From: Aporrectodea caliginosa
Lineage: Eukaryota; Annelida; Clitellata; Crassiclitellata; Lumbricidae
Length of the DNA stretch: 64,000 nucleotides
Direction: 5' to 3'
Assembly (NCBI GenBank): GCA_020284085.1
Contig: JACEVL010000158.1
Span: 248,001-312,000, forward strand
The position numbers were made by a program, and so were the translations under genes. Positions 20,918 to 35,900 of this stretch are shown here, piece by piece (the stretch's first letter is position 1; each line of letters begins with the position of its first letter). The notes below the pieces were generated by a model that worked only from the letters and a program-made list of their open reading frames with translations, did no database searches and was not told the origin of the DNA.

Positions 20918-23900
20918 ATGGCTGGTTGTCAGAGAGGACAGCGTGGTAGAGGGAAGTCGAAGAAGCGCTCTGACGATGGATGGAGTGGATGGGTGAGCTT
21001 TAGGAGCGGTCATGCTTCTGTAGTCAATCCCAATTAGATATACCTGTGCACAGTGTTTATGACTTTATGCGTGTACCTCATTCGTCAATCCCACATGTTA
21101 ATTGTTGCTGCCATTTCTCTGCATTGGCTAAACACATTCTTGATTATTTATTTGTACTGGCGCAGTGGATGCTTTCTGGCTTTCAGCCTAATAACGATGC
21201 TAAGATTAGACCAGTAGAGCCAATACCAGTGAGGTCAAGGGAAGACCTGATGTACCCTAACGGTAGACTTAGACATTTACACACAACACCAGTCAAATTC
21301 AATGACACCATGTGTTCCTTTCTACTGAGCTGATCAGAACTGAACGAAACTTTATTGATTGTCATATAATTACTGGCAATACAAGCAGTCCTATAAGTAT
21401 AAATCATATGTCAAAGGGAGAACTCTGAAGTAGCCAAATCTATATTAAAAACACTGTCATGATTTGAAAAGACAGAACTTATTCTCAGTCTCTTTTGCAG
21501 ATAGACATGAAGTCTGTTGTTTTAACAGAACTGTCAACTAGGGTCTACAGAACAAAGTTTATCAGCTTCTTTAATAATCATTGTCTTTTTTGTGCATTTC
21601 TGTTTCAACAATGGTATTAGCAGAGTGTTTGCAAATTTTTTACTGTGCTATTTCCAGCACTAATTGGAGTTTTTTTATGATACGTATTTTATTTGCACTT
21701 GATTAGAAACAAATTACAGAATGAACCAAAAAACCTAGCTGTTGCATGCCGATTTCAATTGATATTCGATAGACAAACTGCTAACAATGACTTCTAATCA
21801 GAGTAAGGTGCACATGTAGATGTCAGTGCATTGGCAAGAAAGATCAGTTTTCAGAACTTTTGGTGCATATGCACTTCCGACTTCCAAGTTATCAGTTCAC
21901 TATAAGAACTAAGCAATTTTGTAGCGTAAAAACCAAAACAGTTTTCTGAAGAGACCTATGGAGATCACTATTCAGATCAGAACAAGACTGTTGCTGTGAA
22001 ACATTTAAAAAAAGCCAAAACATGACCAAGACTAAGATCAAGAAAGTGAGTTACCAAGACAAAGAACATTTAGTGGCATTAAAGGCATGAAAAGCCTGTT
22101 TCAAGATGTTTTGAGACCATGCTCTCCTAGTTATTAACTTAATTAAATTCATCTGATTTCTGTGCGCGCGATTTATGTTTTGATTCTGGGTTTGTTAATT
22201 AATTGAATCCAATTTCAGGGTGGATATATGAATGCTAAAGTTGAGAAACTTGACAAGCAAGGAATGCCGCTGAAAGTCTCTGATATTTTCAAGGGTGTCG
22301 CCATTTTTGTCAATGGATACACAAGTACGTGAAACCTTTAGAAATCATTGTAACCTTGTCAGTCTTGTCACTTTGTGTATGAATTATAAAAGAGGTGAAG
22401 GTGAAATGCTTGTTTGCATGCCCTCTTAGAAATTTCTTAGAAGCATGATCATGAGGTCAAAGGAATGGTGGTTGGCAGCTCAAGCATAGCTGCAAAGGAC
22501 ACCTCTTTAAAGCTTCCACCTTGCATTGCCAACGTGGCCCATCCATAATTGCAGCTCTGCGATCAACAGGGTCCGTTGATGAATTTTTGCCAGCAACTAA
22601 GACATTCTACCTATTATATATAGCACCCATGTGCTTGAAATAGGCTTCCTGCAGACCTGCACCTCTTCAGGAGGCCATATGCCATCATGTTTAAAAAAAC
22701 AATTTAAAATGTACTTGCTATGTTTAACTCTTAGCATTTGTGCTGACAGTTGACAGTGTAGGCCTAAAGGATTCTAGAAGTAGCTTGCTACTGATGGTGC
22801 TTTATAAATTCTTGTAATTGCTATATAAATTCTTGTAATTGCTATATAAATTCTTGTAATTGCTATATAAATTCTTGTAATTGCTTGTAATTGCTATATA
22901 AATTCTTGTAATTGCTATATAAATTCTTGTAATTGCTATATAAATTCTTGTAATTGGCTTTCATTGCTGACCAGTAAGACTGTGTGTCTGATTGCACATG
23001 TTAAGGTGGTATGGTATTCCATGGATAGTCGCCCATCCATTTACTTACCCGGCTTGATTTGTCTTTACTTTACTGTGTAGGCCAGCATCATGTCAACAAG
23101 ACCTAGTTAGTCATATATCTCACTCGTCCAGTTCAATCTACCTTGATAATGATTGTATGTTTTTCCTGCCATATTTTTTGATATTCTTTTACTGATGGTG
23201 TCCTTTGTACATTCTTTTCATGTCTTCTTATTCTAAAATGAACACAGAATCATATTAAAGTTGAACACTATTCCACAGAATTTTGAAACATTTGTTAATT
23301 GTTGACATGGTTAGAGCCTCCACAAGATGAGCTGAAGCGATTGATACTAGAGAATGGTGGAGCATACATTCACTACTACAGACGCACCAAAGTCACGCAC
23401 ATCATTGCCAGCAATCTTCCTACGAGCAAGATTGCACGACTCCATGACGAAAAGGTCACCAGACCAGACTGGATAACTGAGAGGTCTGTCATTAAATTCT
23501 GATTTCATTTGATTGATGCCTTCTAAAGCAATGCTTCCCTAAGTGGTGGTCCCCGGACTGGTGCCGGTCCGCTAGCCCTTAGTTGGCGGTCCGCAAGGTT
23601 AGTCAAGAAATTGGTCAAATTGTCTGGAATCAAGAAGGGACTATTATATTTTTTAAAAGTCATAACAAAAACACTTATTAGGCTAAAATTTTGAAGGGCA
23701 ATAGAGTAATAGATTTGCCTAAACATGCATTTAAATCAATTTTAATACATATTTCAAGAATTTAGGTGATTTAACACGAAAAAAGGAAATAATTAATAAA
23801 TTTGGCATCAGTCCTCCTGCAGTGGGAAAATTACTGCCAGTCCGTGACATTGAAAAGTAAATTGCTGCTGGTCCGTGACACTGAAAAGTTTGGGAAGCGC

Positions 23901-26900
23901 TGTTCTAGAGTGCCAGTACCAGTGCAATCAAATCGTATGGTGGCAGACTTATGCCTGATTATTATGAGTGTAAGAAGTGTAATGTGCCTTGAAATTGCTT
24001 TGCTGTTGAACTGCACTCTGTAAATTGTCTTCATAACTTTACATCTTAATGTTATCTAATCATGGTCAGCATCCTAAGCAAGCTGCTACTACTGTGAAGC
24101 CTAAAAATGTTCATCTCTTGACTTTTGTAATTGCCTATTTTACGTGAATGTTTCCGTGATTGTATTATTGTTTTATTATATTTTGTTTAGATTAATTTCT
24201 GCAAGAAGTGTTTTATAGACTATTAGCTTCCATTCTAGTTTCTGCATTAATTAATTTTTTGTTCCAAAACAGTCGTGTGTACCTCTGTTAAAAATAACAG
24301 TAATGATAACAAACAATAGCAGTACTATCAATATAGTATCATGACAATACTACTACTGGGGTCTCGATATAGTATCAATGACAATACGTACGTATTACTA
24401 AGAAAGGGAAGACTACTTAAAAAACATATGTATTCAAGAAACGATTGATGTACTGAACCATTGCTCTAAATTCTAGTTTGTTTATTTTGTAATGGTAAAG
24501 TCCGGATACCTACTACTGCTACTTCTATTAACAATTATGAACCATTACTCTAAATTCTTTGTTTATTTTGTGGCTCGTTCCCATGGTACGACATGAATTT
24601 ATTATATTTTTGCTACTGCACCAAATGTGATGAACTTCATTTACAATTGTTTGAGTTATATATTTTTAGTTTGCGTGCTGGGAGACTGCTTCCGCTTAAA
24701 GACTATTTACTTTACGATCCTAAAGGAAGTGGTAATAAGACAAGTCTGTTGACTTCTTTACGGAAGTCCACTGGCTCAACTTCTTCAACATCAAATGGAT
24801 TTCAGGACCTTACTTCCAACAACACAACCTCAGCTTTAACGAGTACATCAGTTACAACTACTCTGGAGGATGAACTGTTTCCATGGAGCGAAGTGGAGAA
24901 TTCAGAATTGACCACAACAGATAACGGAACGAGTTATATGGAAACTGATCCAGAAACTATGTCCGATGTCAATGAAGAAAGTCTGTGGCCATCTACTAGC
25001 AACATGACTACAGTCTCTGATTGTTTGACTGAAAGTATAGTTGAAGATTCTGGGTGTGTGACTGAAAATATTACCAGGACCTTTGATCGCCATTGTGAAA
25101 AGATGGACACGGCAGATAGACCAACTGCCGCGGCCGTTCCTAAAGCAGGAGATCCTGGATTTGTGTCTGAATTCTACAGCAATTCTCGTCTACATCACCT
25201 CTCAACATGGGGAGCTGAGTTTAAGGCATACGTGACATCACTGCAGGGGCAGGCAAATTGCGTTTACTCTGGGAGAGAGAAACTGCGGGACATTGTTGCC
25301 TCACGAGACCATTCAGAACAGTCGATCCTCAAGGAAACAGGAAAAGTCGCTCGACTACGAGTAATGATGCACATTGACATGGACTGTTTCTTTGTATCAG
25401 TTGCTCTTCGAAACCGTCCTGAACTTAAAGGTTCGTGAAGTTTTCCCACAGAATCATGGGTGACTTTCTAAGACACAAGCTCAATTGAATAAGAGATTGT
25501 GGTGCAGAATACTATGTTATAGGAAGTTTCCTAAGACGTACTATATAAATTTGCAAGTACATTATTTCAAACAATAAAATTAATATCTGAGTATTTTAGA
25601 GATGGTTTACTGTCCTTACTGCAGGCCGTCCTGTTGCTGTGACTCACTCGAAGGGCAAAGGTCCAGCGCATAATGAGGCTGCTTTAGCAACTGAGAAAGC
25701 CCTGTGGAATCAGCGTTCCACTGGAAACAGACTGATTGCCCCAGTGTCGTACAACAAACCCTCTGGGCAGAACTCAGATCTAATTGGAGCACATACCTCA
25801 AGGCAACCTATGGCACAACCAACAAATAAGGATGTCTTTTACTCTATGGCAGAGGTCGCATCCTGTAGTTACGAAGCTCGAAAGGTAGATGTTTCACTTG
25901 TTCTGTCTTTTTCTATTTTTTTTATTATAAATGTTGTATAATGTGGTGCACCAGGTTAATGAGCACATCTAAAGTGCATCTTCAAGAAGCGGTTCAATAA
26001 AATTGCAGTTGTATTTTTCATCGTGTAAGATGAAGAGGAGCATAATCTGCTAGAAAAGATAAAATGTAGGCCTACAGTAACTGAATGGGACATTTATGTA
26101 GAACTGTTTCAACTCCTCTCAAATATTTGAGTATTTGTGTTATATTAATAAAACTTGCTTTATGAGGTTTTGAAGGCTGATATAAAGAATGGCAACAGTA
26201 TTAACATTTCCTGCTAGATTTGTAATGAAGGTTGCTTTGACATTTTGAAGGCTGGTGTGAAGAATGGCATGCTGTTTGGCAAAGCAAGGCAGCTGTGTCC
26301 AGACCTGATTCCTGTACCATATGACTTCGAAGGCTACAAAGAAGTATCTCAGCAACTTTACGATACAGTCGGAAGGTCTCCTGTATTTTCATATTTGCTC
26401 TGATTTGTTTTGATTATAGCCACCTTTCTTCTTGTGAAGTCATTTTCTTTCTTATTGTGTTTGTTCACATTTTGTAGGCTTACCCAGTAATCTGATAATG
26501 ATCCATTTGGTGATGTAAAGTGATAAGATGCCATTCCCTCTTGAGTTGCTCTAAATTTTAATATCTGATTGTAGAACTTATTGTATGTTTGAAAGTGTTA
26601 AGTATTTTAGGGTTTGTTTAAGGTCCTTTCAAAGCTACCATCTCAGGGAGGTTCACATGTGCATACATACTGTGCTAATACTCTGTAACACTGATGCTTT
26701 GTAACATGTTGCAAATACTCAAAAAGTAATATATATGGATATCTACATGTGTGCGCACACACAAACACACACACATATATCTTGACATGTAATTAAAGCC
26801 TTATCACCACCTTTTTTCTTTTTAAGTCATCTTAATGAAACATACACCTGGTAGATGAAGTATATAGAATGCCAGCATGCATGTGTGCAATCAGATATCA

Positions 26901-29900
26901 GTATAACTATATGCATTGTTGTTTATACTTGTACTCAGACATAAATATGATGAAACATACTTAACATGTTGGCATTTGTAGCTACACCTTGGAAATAGAA
27001 GCAGTCAGCTGTGACGAACTGTTCGTCGACTGTAGCGACGTTGTTGCTGATACGGGAGCATCTCCACTCGAGTTCTCTTCTCTTCTACGACAGGAAATCT
27101 TTGATAAAACTGGTTGTACTGCTTCAGCCGGACTTGGTAAAGTGTGTTCTGAGTAGCTTTAGTATTTGGCTCATACTTAAAGCTGCTTTTGTTGGCAGTT
27201 AGGGAGAGATTTTTTTGGTTGAACTCTATTGCAGTTTTCTTTCTCCATGAATTTTAAGGGGCTGCTGCCTGATTTTTCTAAATTGTTTGTTTTCTATGTA
27301 GGGGGAAATATGTTGCTTGCTCGTCTAGCTACGAAAGTTGCGAAACCTGATGGTCAGTTATGGGTCGAGCCAGAGAACATAAGTGATTTCATTAAGGACA
27401 TATTGATCTCTGATCTTCCAGGTGGGTTGATTATATATCAGCATCTGCAGTATTTTGCCATTTTTTTAAATTATTGTTTTTTTTATTAATATTAATTTTT
27501 TTGAAAAAATACATAGTAATTTATTATTATTGTTTATGTTCTTCAAACAACTGCTTACTGTCAATTAAAGGCCAGTAAAAATAAGTAAAGCAACAGATTT
27601 AAAAGTTGTGTGGTGTCCTTACAAGAACTTGTCAGAGGTGCTATCGGATATCTTACCTAATAATATTGGCATCAGGAAGACTAGTTCGTTCACGATCTCG
27701 TTCTGCCTTGGATACTTGAAAGTAAAATGCCACTGAATCTATGTATGCACAACATCAGATGGATGGAAGTAAGATAAGATGAGGTGATCACTCTTTAATT
27801 AAAAATATTTCTAAACTTACGTAATGTACCTAAATATCATGAATAAGCATTAATATTTAGTCTAGGAATCCTGGGGCTGGCATCTCTCAATTGAGGAACA
27901 AACACGGCTGCAGCAATTCAACAGTTGGCCAACATTTTTGATGGCCGGTTAGACTGCAAATTATCAACTTCAGTTTGTGAACTGGGACTAGAATTTTGAG
28001 TATGTAAATTTGTTATAGCAACTTTATTAACTGTCAGTCACTGTGATTGATAGGTGACTCCGTATTTCAAGTACCATTGCAGTTGATTTATAAATTTTAA
28101 TTATTCCTATAATATTGATTAGAGCTGCTCTTGTAGGAGTTGGTCGAGTCATGAGCAACAAGCTTGAGACACTGAACGTTAGAACCTGCCAACAGCTGCA
28201 GTCTTTTTCTCTTCCGCTACTTCAGAAGCACTTTGGCCAAAAGACAGGACAAATGCTGTTTCGATATGCGAGAGGAGAAGATGAAAGGATACTCAAAACG
28301 GCCATTGAACGAAAATCAGTCTCTGCTGAGATCAACTATGGAATCAGGTTCACAAAGGTAGCTGATCATGAAGAAGCTTTCCTGCTAAACTACAGAATTC
28401 TATGAAATAATGAATATTTTGAAAGAGAAGAAACTCTGTTGACATTTTATCTCTATTGTCTATTTCTAAATGATGGTTGGATATCGAAGTAGGCTACATT
28501 TGAAAAATTTTCCAAGTTCTATAGCATTTTTGAGGTTCCTAAGTGTAATATTCAGTATGTCCCAATGCCTGTGTATCTGAACAGATGTAAATTGCTAATG
28601 TAGTAACCCATACTGGTTCATGTTTTTAATATAGTTATGCTAATAATACTGCTTATTATAATTTCTGGCATTAAACACGTCATTTTTGGGTGAGATTGGA
28701 TTAAAATGTATTTACTATATTTTGAAATGTCTTTACAAGTTAAGATGAGGTCTGTACAATTTATATTAAGGAAACTGAATTAAAAACAATTATGACTGTT
28801 TCCAGATGAGTGAAGCAGAAAAATTTCTTGGTGAGCTGTCTGCCGAGGTCCAGAGCCGACTGAGAAATATCAACAGAAAGGGAAAGACTGTTACGCTGAA
28901 GCTCAAAGTGCGCCAGCAAGATGCACCAAAAGTCACGGCCAAATTCATGGGTGTGTAACCTGTATGTAACAGTGAATGTTAGATGATTGTTGGTAGATTT
29001 GATTTCTTCTTTTATATTGTTTATGTTGCACTACTATATTATGGCAAGGTATACTCTTGTGTCAGTCAATGGAATTGAGCATTGACCTTGCCAATGGAGA
29101 CTTGAACTTGCTATTGGCTACAAAAATGCATTTAAATATTTTAAAACAATTTTGTTCAACTATCAGTTACTTTGTTAATTACGAATTTAAAGAATTTTGA
29201 ATTTCTGTGTATCATTTAAACCAGTTTTCTTCATTGCTATATAATTTGATGTCAGGGATGATAATGTGAAAGTTTCAGATAATTTCCAAAGTGTTTGTTT
29301 TATTTGTGATGCACTTTAAAGTTATGAACTAATTTTGTACTGATTTTGTATTATAAACATGTACTAAACATTTACCAAATATAAAATTAGTTGCAATCAT
29401 GTTAAAAAAAGGCACAGTAGTAATTTTCCAATTGGGTTTTTCTGCCTCTGATGGCACCAAATGATTTTTTGTTGGCTAGTTCTTCTTATTACATAATCTA
29501 TGAGCTGTAATTTATTTTTTCTGTAAAGTATTTTTGTGTAAATGTGAGACAGTTTGTTTATGGATGAACCTGTTTCTGAGTGAATGTTTCTGCATTGTTT
29601 GCAGGTCATGGGATTTGTGACAGCTTGTGTAAGTCATCTACCTTGCCCATGGCTACGGACAATGGTGATTTTATTGCACAAGAGTGTTGCTCAATGCTTA
29701 GGCAAATCAAGGTCGATCCAGAAGATCTTCGTGGGGTAAAACCAGTTCAATCGATTAGCCTTAGTTGTTAGTATAGTAGGATGGACGTCATAATTCATCC
29801 TTTGAGGACCATTTTTGTAGCAGACTTGTTAAGCAGCACTTTGCTATCTTATGTTACTTTACCTTACCATTGCAGAATCAAAACTGTTCAAAATGTTGCT

Positions 29901-32900
29901 GGAGGAAATTTACTGGATATTGAAGCTTTGTTATAATGCTAACATGTTAACTCTATTATTGTCACTATACAGTTTATTTTATTGCAGTCTGCTCAGTGGT
30001 TTGGAAATACAAAGGTTCATGAAACAATTTCTGTTTGAGTGTTTCAAAGTAGATGCTTTGAAGCAGTGCTATGCAAATTATGTATTACCTAAATTTTTTG
30101 CTGAAGTTTGGAGTTCAAACCAGTTTCAGTATTTGGTTGGTTTTTGTGCTGCGTAAAATGTAGTTCATATGTTGCAGCTTCGAAATTAGTGTTTGTGTTG
30201 GATTCTGTTGTGCAGATGGGTATTCAAATGACATTCCTAGAGGCACCAATTGGCCATTCCTCATCATCTGGATGTCGTAGTATTTTAGACTTTGCAGCGC
30301 CAACTGCCAAAAATCCTGAACAACAAGTTTCAACAATGATGGGAAAAACTGCCGCAGCTGAATCTACGTCAGTTTCTGTGGCATCTGTGAATCGTCCTGT
30401 GAGCAAGAACTTTGCTTCAGTGGCTGAAATGATGCAAGTTGGTTCGAGGCTTTCGTCAACTGGTGTTAACCGGACAGTATCCACAAATACTGTAAACGGT
30501 TCGCACTGCATAATAAAGAAATCATCGGATGCAAATAGGTAAAATTTAATTGATATATTTAGACTAGAAAGTTGGTGGATAGAACTGTTATGATAATCAA
30601 ATTTTCATTACACGACAGTACTTTGACAGCCACTGACCTTGGATTTTATTTGCCAATGTTTCATGTTTAATTGAAAATATATTGTCAACCCTATAAACAG
30701 TAAGGAAAAGCTATCCGGTTGTTTGACAACATGTGAATAAAAGTTGTCCAGTTGTGTGACAGCTAGAAAGTTGTTCGGTTGTATGAAAACCAGTAAAGAA
30801 AGGTTGTCCAGTTGTTTGCCAACCGGTAGAAATAGTCTTGTTGTATGACAACCAGCAGTGAAAGCTTGTTCAGTTAGACTGGAGTTGGCTGTGTCTACTC
30901 TTGAGCCAAAATCTAACTATGATTACAAGATATAATATTTATTATATAGTCTTTAACCAATTTTAATAAGCAGCTGTTTTTGACTTTTTAATTTCTTTGT
31001 AGTCTTCCCCCTCTTCCCTGTCTTGGTGATGTGAATTCAAGTTTCGAAGAAACGGCAGAAACAAGTGCTGGCCATGATAATGACCCTTACCTGCCATCAC
31101 TGTCACAGGTAAATTGCTAAAATCTAGATTTAATTTATTTGTTTAATAATTCCCTTCCACCATTTTACACTACACGGAAATAAGCATTGAAGTAATAAAA
31201 GTTAAGCTAAAGTGTGCTAAATGCTAGATTAAAAGAATATTGAATTTTAGCTATTACAATTTTCTAATGAACTGTCGTGTTTGTCTGAAATGCATTCGTT
31301 ACTCAATCAAGTTTGGCATCTGGACAGCTTGTAAGAGGACGTATTAGACCTGCTGAAAAATATTTTCCCTTCTGTAGTTATTAGAATAAGAGTGGATATC
31401 TTTAACTACATGTTTGCCTTTATTGAGATATCAGTGGCACTTATTTAAGTTAATTTAAACAGGAGGTTTATGTTAAACAGGTTAATTGGTTCAGTGCTTT
31501 TAACACTAGTTAAAGTAAACTTGTAGGTTCAAGTCCTTCCTAATAGGGTCACAGAAGGAACCCTGAGTTAAGTTCTGAACAACACTTTTGATTAGCATTG
31601 TTGATTTCTTAAGGTTTGTCATTAAATAGTAGGGCTAAATGAATGTGAGAATATAAATGAACAACTAAAAACAGATTGATGAGAGGGTTTTGGAGGAGCT
31701 GCCAGAAGATATCCAGATGGAAATCAGAGAAGCACTGAAAAAGAAGCGACGGAAACTCGGGCACGAATTCGGTCAAGCTGCGGAGACAAATGGGCAGACG
31801 AAGGATTCAGAGTCCAAGGGCATTATAGTTGTTGATGGAGAACAACCTGGATGCTCACACTGGACGGATGATGCTAAAAGTCATGTCACGGAGACTGTCT
31901 ATGACCCAATGGCTTTACCTCCTTACTCTCAGGTAGGGCTGGCAACATTTATGACGTAACCAGTTATATTAATAATATAATAGTTCTAAGATAAATGTCG
32001 CTGTCTGTCGTAAAGTCAACATTCCTGCTACACGAATTTTCTCACTGCATCATTTGCCAGATGGCAGCACACTTTTCTGTTTCTCATAGCCACGGGCTGG
32101 ACTCTTCTTTGCATGGTTAACTGATCAGTTCGGTAGATGGTAGGGAGGGTAGGGGAGGCGGTGGCGGTGGCGCCGGTGCCAGGGAATGGAAGAGGGAAAT
32201 GGAAGGGGCAGGGCAGGGGGTGGGAGGTGGAGGGAGGGAAAGGGGAGTAGGGGAGGGAAGGGATGGGGGAGGGAACAAAAAGGGAGAAGGGAGGAGAAAG
32301 GGGCAGGGAAGGGGAAGTGTAAGTGGAGGGAGGGGAAGTGGGGAAAGGGGAGGGAGGGCTGATTTTAAGTGGCCTGCCCGAGGTCGCTAAACTTTACCTT
32401 CCTAGGATGGGCAAACGTCTAGTGTAAAATGTTTTTGCTATATATCTGCCTTTTAAATGACTGATTAAACTGCTTCCAGCATTGATCACAATACTATAGA
32501 ATGAATGTCAAGATCTTTGGGGATATCTTCAGACTTTCACATGTGCCTCTAGCGTTCAACACTGCCTCATGACTATAATCGACACAGATTAATGCTCGGT
32601 GCTTGGAACCACTGTTTGTGCCATGTCCTTGAAATTAGATGGTGAGCATTGGCTGCTCTGTGTAAATCTTGAAACTGATGTATTTACCTGATGTTTTGTA
32701 ACAGCTTGATGCCAGCTTCATGAATGCCTTACCGGATGAGCTGCGAGATGAAATTGAAAGTGCCTATGCAGCTGACACCAAGGAGCAGATGAGCAACGCT
32801 GAAGTGGACATGTGTGCTAGTCCACAGAAAGAACTGCATCCACTGATGAGAGCTAACGTATGTAAACACACAAGTGCAAACACAGAGGGATAAACACACA

Positions 32901-35900
32901 GGGATAAACACATATACGTGAACACAGACGCACACATGCATACAGCTGGATTATTTTCAAGTTAAACCGTTCATGGGCCGGTGCAGTAAGTGGTGGTGGT
33001 GGTGGTGGTGCTGGTGGTGGTGGTGGCGGCGGCGGCGGTGGTGAGATTAATTTGCCCGTTGACGTGGAAAGATGAGAACTTAAAGCAGGGGCATTGATTT
33101 CCATCTCTTGCCTGTTTACTGAATCTCTCGAGCTTTCCTGGAGCTGTGGGCCGGTGCAGTAAGTGGTGGTTTTGACGGCATCTCTTCATACCAACTTTCT
33201 TTAGTTATCTCTTGATAATCTGTAAATGAGAATTTGGAGTCTGTTGACTGATTGAATAGATTTGAGCCAATTCCCATCATGATTTTGTCTTGTCTTGCAT
33301 ATTTTCACAGTGGTGTAAGTTATAATGTCAGAAAGGTCAAGTTTCCACTTGTTGCTGTTGTAGATAAGGAACTCTTCGAAACAACCGACAACCAAGACAT
33401 CACCGATGAAAAAGAATTCACCTAAGAAGTCACCTGCTAAAAAGACCAGTCCTAATTTCAAAATTCCAACTGGAAAACCTCCAGGGAAGAGGAAAAACTT
33501 GGCAAAGAAGAGGATACAGTTTCCAGTTAAGGTACAGTAGTTGCAGTGTCAGAAAAGCTGTCTAAGAGTCAAGGAAGATAGCAGCAGCAGCTAATGTGCA
33601 GGGAAACAATATTGCTGTTGCTGTGTCAGTTAGCCGCTATGCTATCAAACATTTCTGGCATTGCAAACATGTAACAGGTTTTGTTTATTTGGCTATCTAA
33701 ACTGATGTGTGAAGTTGTTCAAAGCATTCCTATCCTTAATATGAGATACACTTCACGGGAAACTATATATTTTGCCATGACACTTCAAAGTTTTTTGTTC
33801 CTGTCTTAGCCTCCAGCTCAATATAACGTACTCGCCACAAAAGGATCAAGTGTTGAAGGATGCAATACTGAACAGATGACCCTTGATAGCCATCTGACCA
33901 GCGAGGCATCAAAGCTACGCGAGATTGAAGTGAGCGTGGTCGGTTGCATAACGCTTGACCAAGTGAAAGGTTTGCTGCGTACCTGGATGCATAAGTCCTC
34001 AGGTGAGTAAATAGGTTCATGTTGTATGATATGGCATACAATTTATGTCCTCTTTTAATGCTCATACGTCGGGCCCTTGGGTTTAGTTGCATGGTTCAAA
34101 AACAAAAATTCCCAATTCCACATGCACCAACAGGGGAACCTAGGATGCATTGGTAGTAGATTTCCCATCAACAGTACGTTACCTAGAGAATCCTTTTACA
34201 CTGGTATTAGTTCATTAACCTGAGTTTTTATATTGGTAATAAATATTAAGTTTTTATATTGCTAATAAATATTCTCAATCTCTTACGCATTTCATATATG
34301 GTATATCTAGCAGATAGGAACCCATCTCTTTACAGAGACGATGATACATAGTTCTGTAATGTTATGCTCTAGAAATGATCTGTTCTAATTTAACGTGACA
34401 TGGAATTGATGCTGTAACAACTGATTGGGTTTTTAGTTCCAGACGATGAGGACTTGAACACATTTTTCCAATATCTGTTACAACTTATTGAGGCAAAGAA
34501 CTTGGAAAGGGTCAACATCCTTCTGAAGTTTATTAACAGGTCAGAATTCAATCCTGCATGAAATTATATGAGCCTGCTCACAAAAAAGATGAGCCTGCTC
34601 ACAAAAAATAAGTTGTATGTTGCATGTTTTATGAGATAATAATATAAGTGTATTATTTATTCAATTCATTATGAAATGAGTTATAGCATCATTTAACGCA
34701 ATATTTCATACTTAACATTTGTGCAATCCTACTCATTTTGTGATAGCCTGTCACATACATCAAGTAAACAAGTATTTACTGAACCCAGAGAAGAAGTTGA
34801 ATGTGTTCACCACCTCAAACAAATGATAACGAAATTCACAAATAATTTTATGATATTAAATAATTTATATTTTATCACTACTGTTGCAAGTTATTACCTG
34901 TTTATCACTGCTAACCAATTGGCATAATTTAACATTAAACATTTTACATTAACACCAAATGTAATGTGAAAAGTCAGATGATTCAACATACCCAGTGATA
35001 GAAAAGTTTAAAAAAATTCAGATTAAAAGTACTGGCTTTATTACACTAATACATGTACTCAATAGTCAATACTAACATACAGCTGCTAACATATATTTTT
35101 GGCCTCAATACTAAAAATTCACAGTTTTAGGAAATTACTTAGACAAAACAGAAGCAAGTCAACTGAATGGAACATTTATAATGCATCTTCAAAAAGTTGC
35201 TTCGAATGATGATTTCACAATAAGACTGAAATGAATTTTTTTATTCAACACAGTCAATTCTGGCACTAACAATAACACAAGAACAGTCTAGAAAATACCA
35301 TGTATGTTTATCAGTAATGATAATACGGTACAAATAATGTCCAGTATGTATGTATCGGCGTTTTTGGCATCCTTTAGGAAACTTAAAAGTGAGTTAACGG
35401 ATCCATGTTCAATTTAGGTAAACAAAGACTGTTGAGCAGAATCACTTAAAACGAAAAGGTCCAATACATGATGATTTGTATAGCACTGTTTTCATAGAGC
35501 AGAAGGCACTAACTAGTGATCATGTCACATGACTTTGTAGCCAAATAATCAGTTGGAGAAGCACGTTTAAAATCTGATAGGTCAGGAAAGCCTGGGGAGC
35601 TTAAATTGATGTGAAGAAGTGAGGATCCTGTAAATTCCTTTTGGCTGAGGAACACGGTCATGGGCACCCAGGCTGAACACTCGATGCTGTGTTGACCACT
35701 ATGGCTATTAGTAGTATAAGCAATGACCAGTATGCGTATTGCTAGTGGTAATATGGTAAATACAGTGACCAGTATGTTTATTACTACATAATTACATGAT
35801 TATTAGTCATACTGCATACACCATGACCAGTTTGTATATTACTAGAAGTAATTTGGCACAAGCAATGAGCAATATGTAACTGTGCCTCAGAAAATCCTCA

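Noticed and set aside
22801..22957. CRISPR-like array
   Set aside because: Repeats are contiguous without unique spacers and the genome is clearly eukaryotic; it is a minisatellite.
32199..32390. Gly/Arg-rich ORF in REV1 intron 14
   Set aside because: An artefact of the polypurine tract; any frame through it yields Gly, Arg, Glu and Lys.
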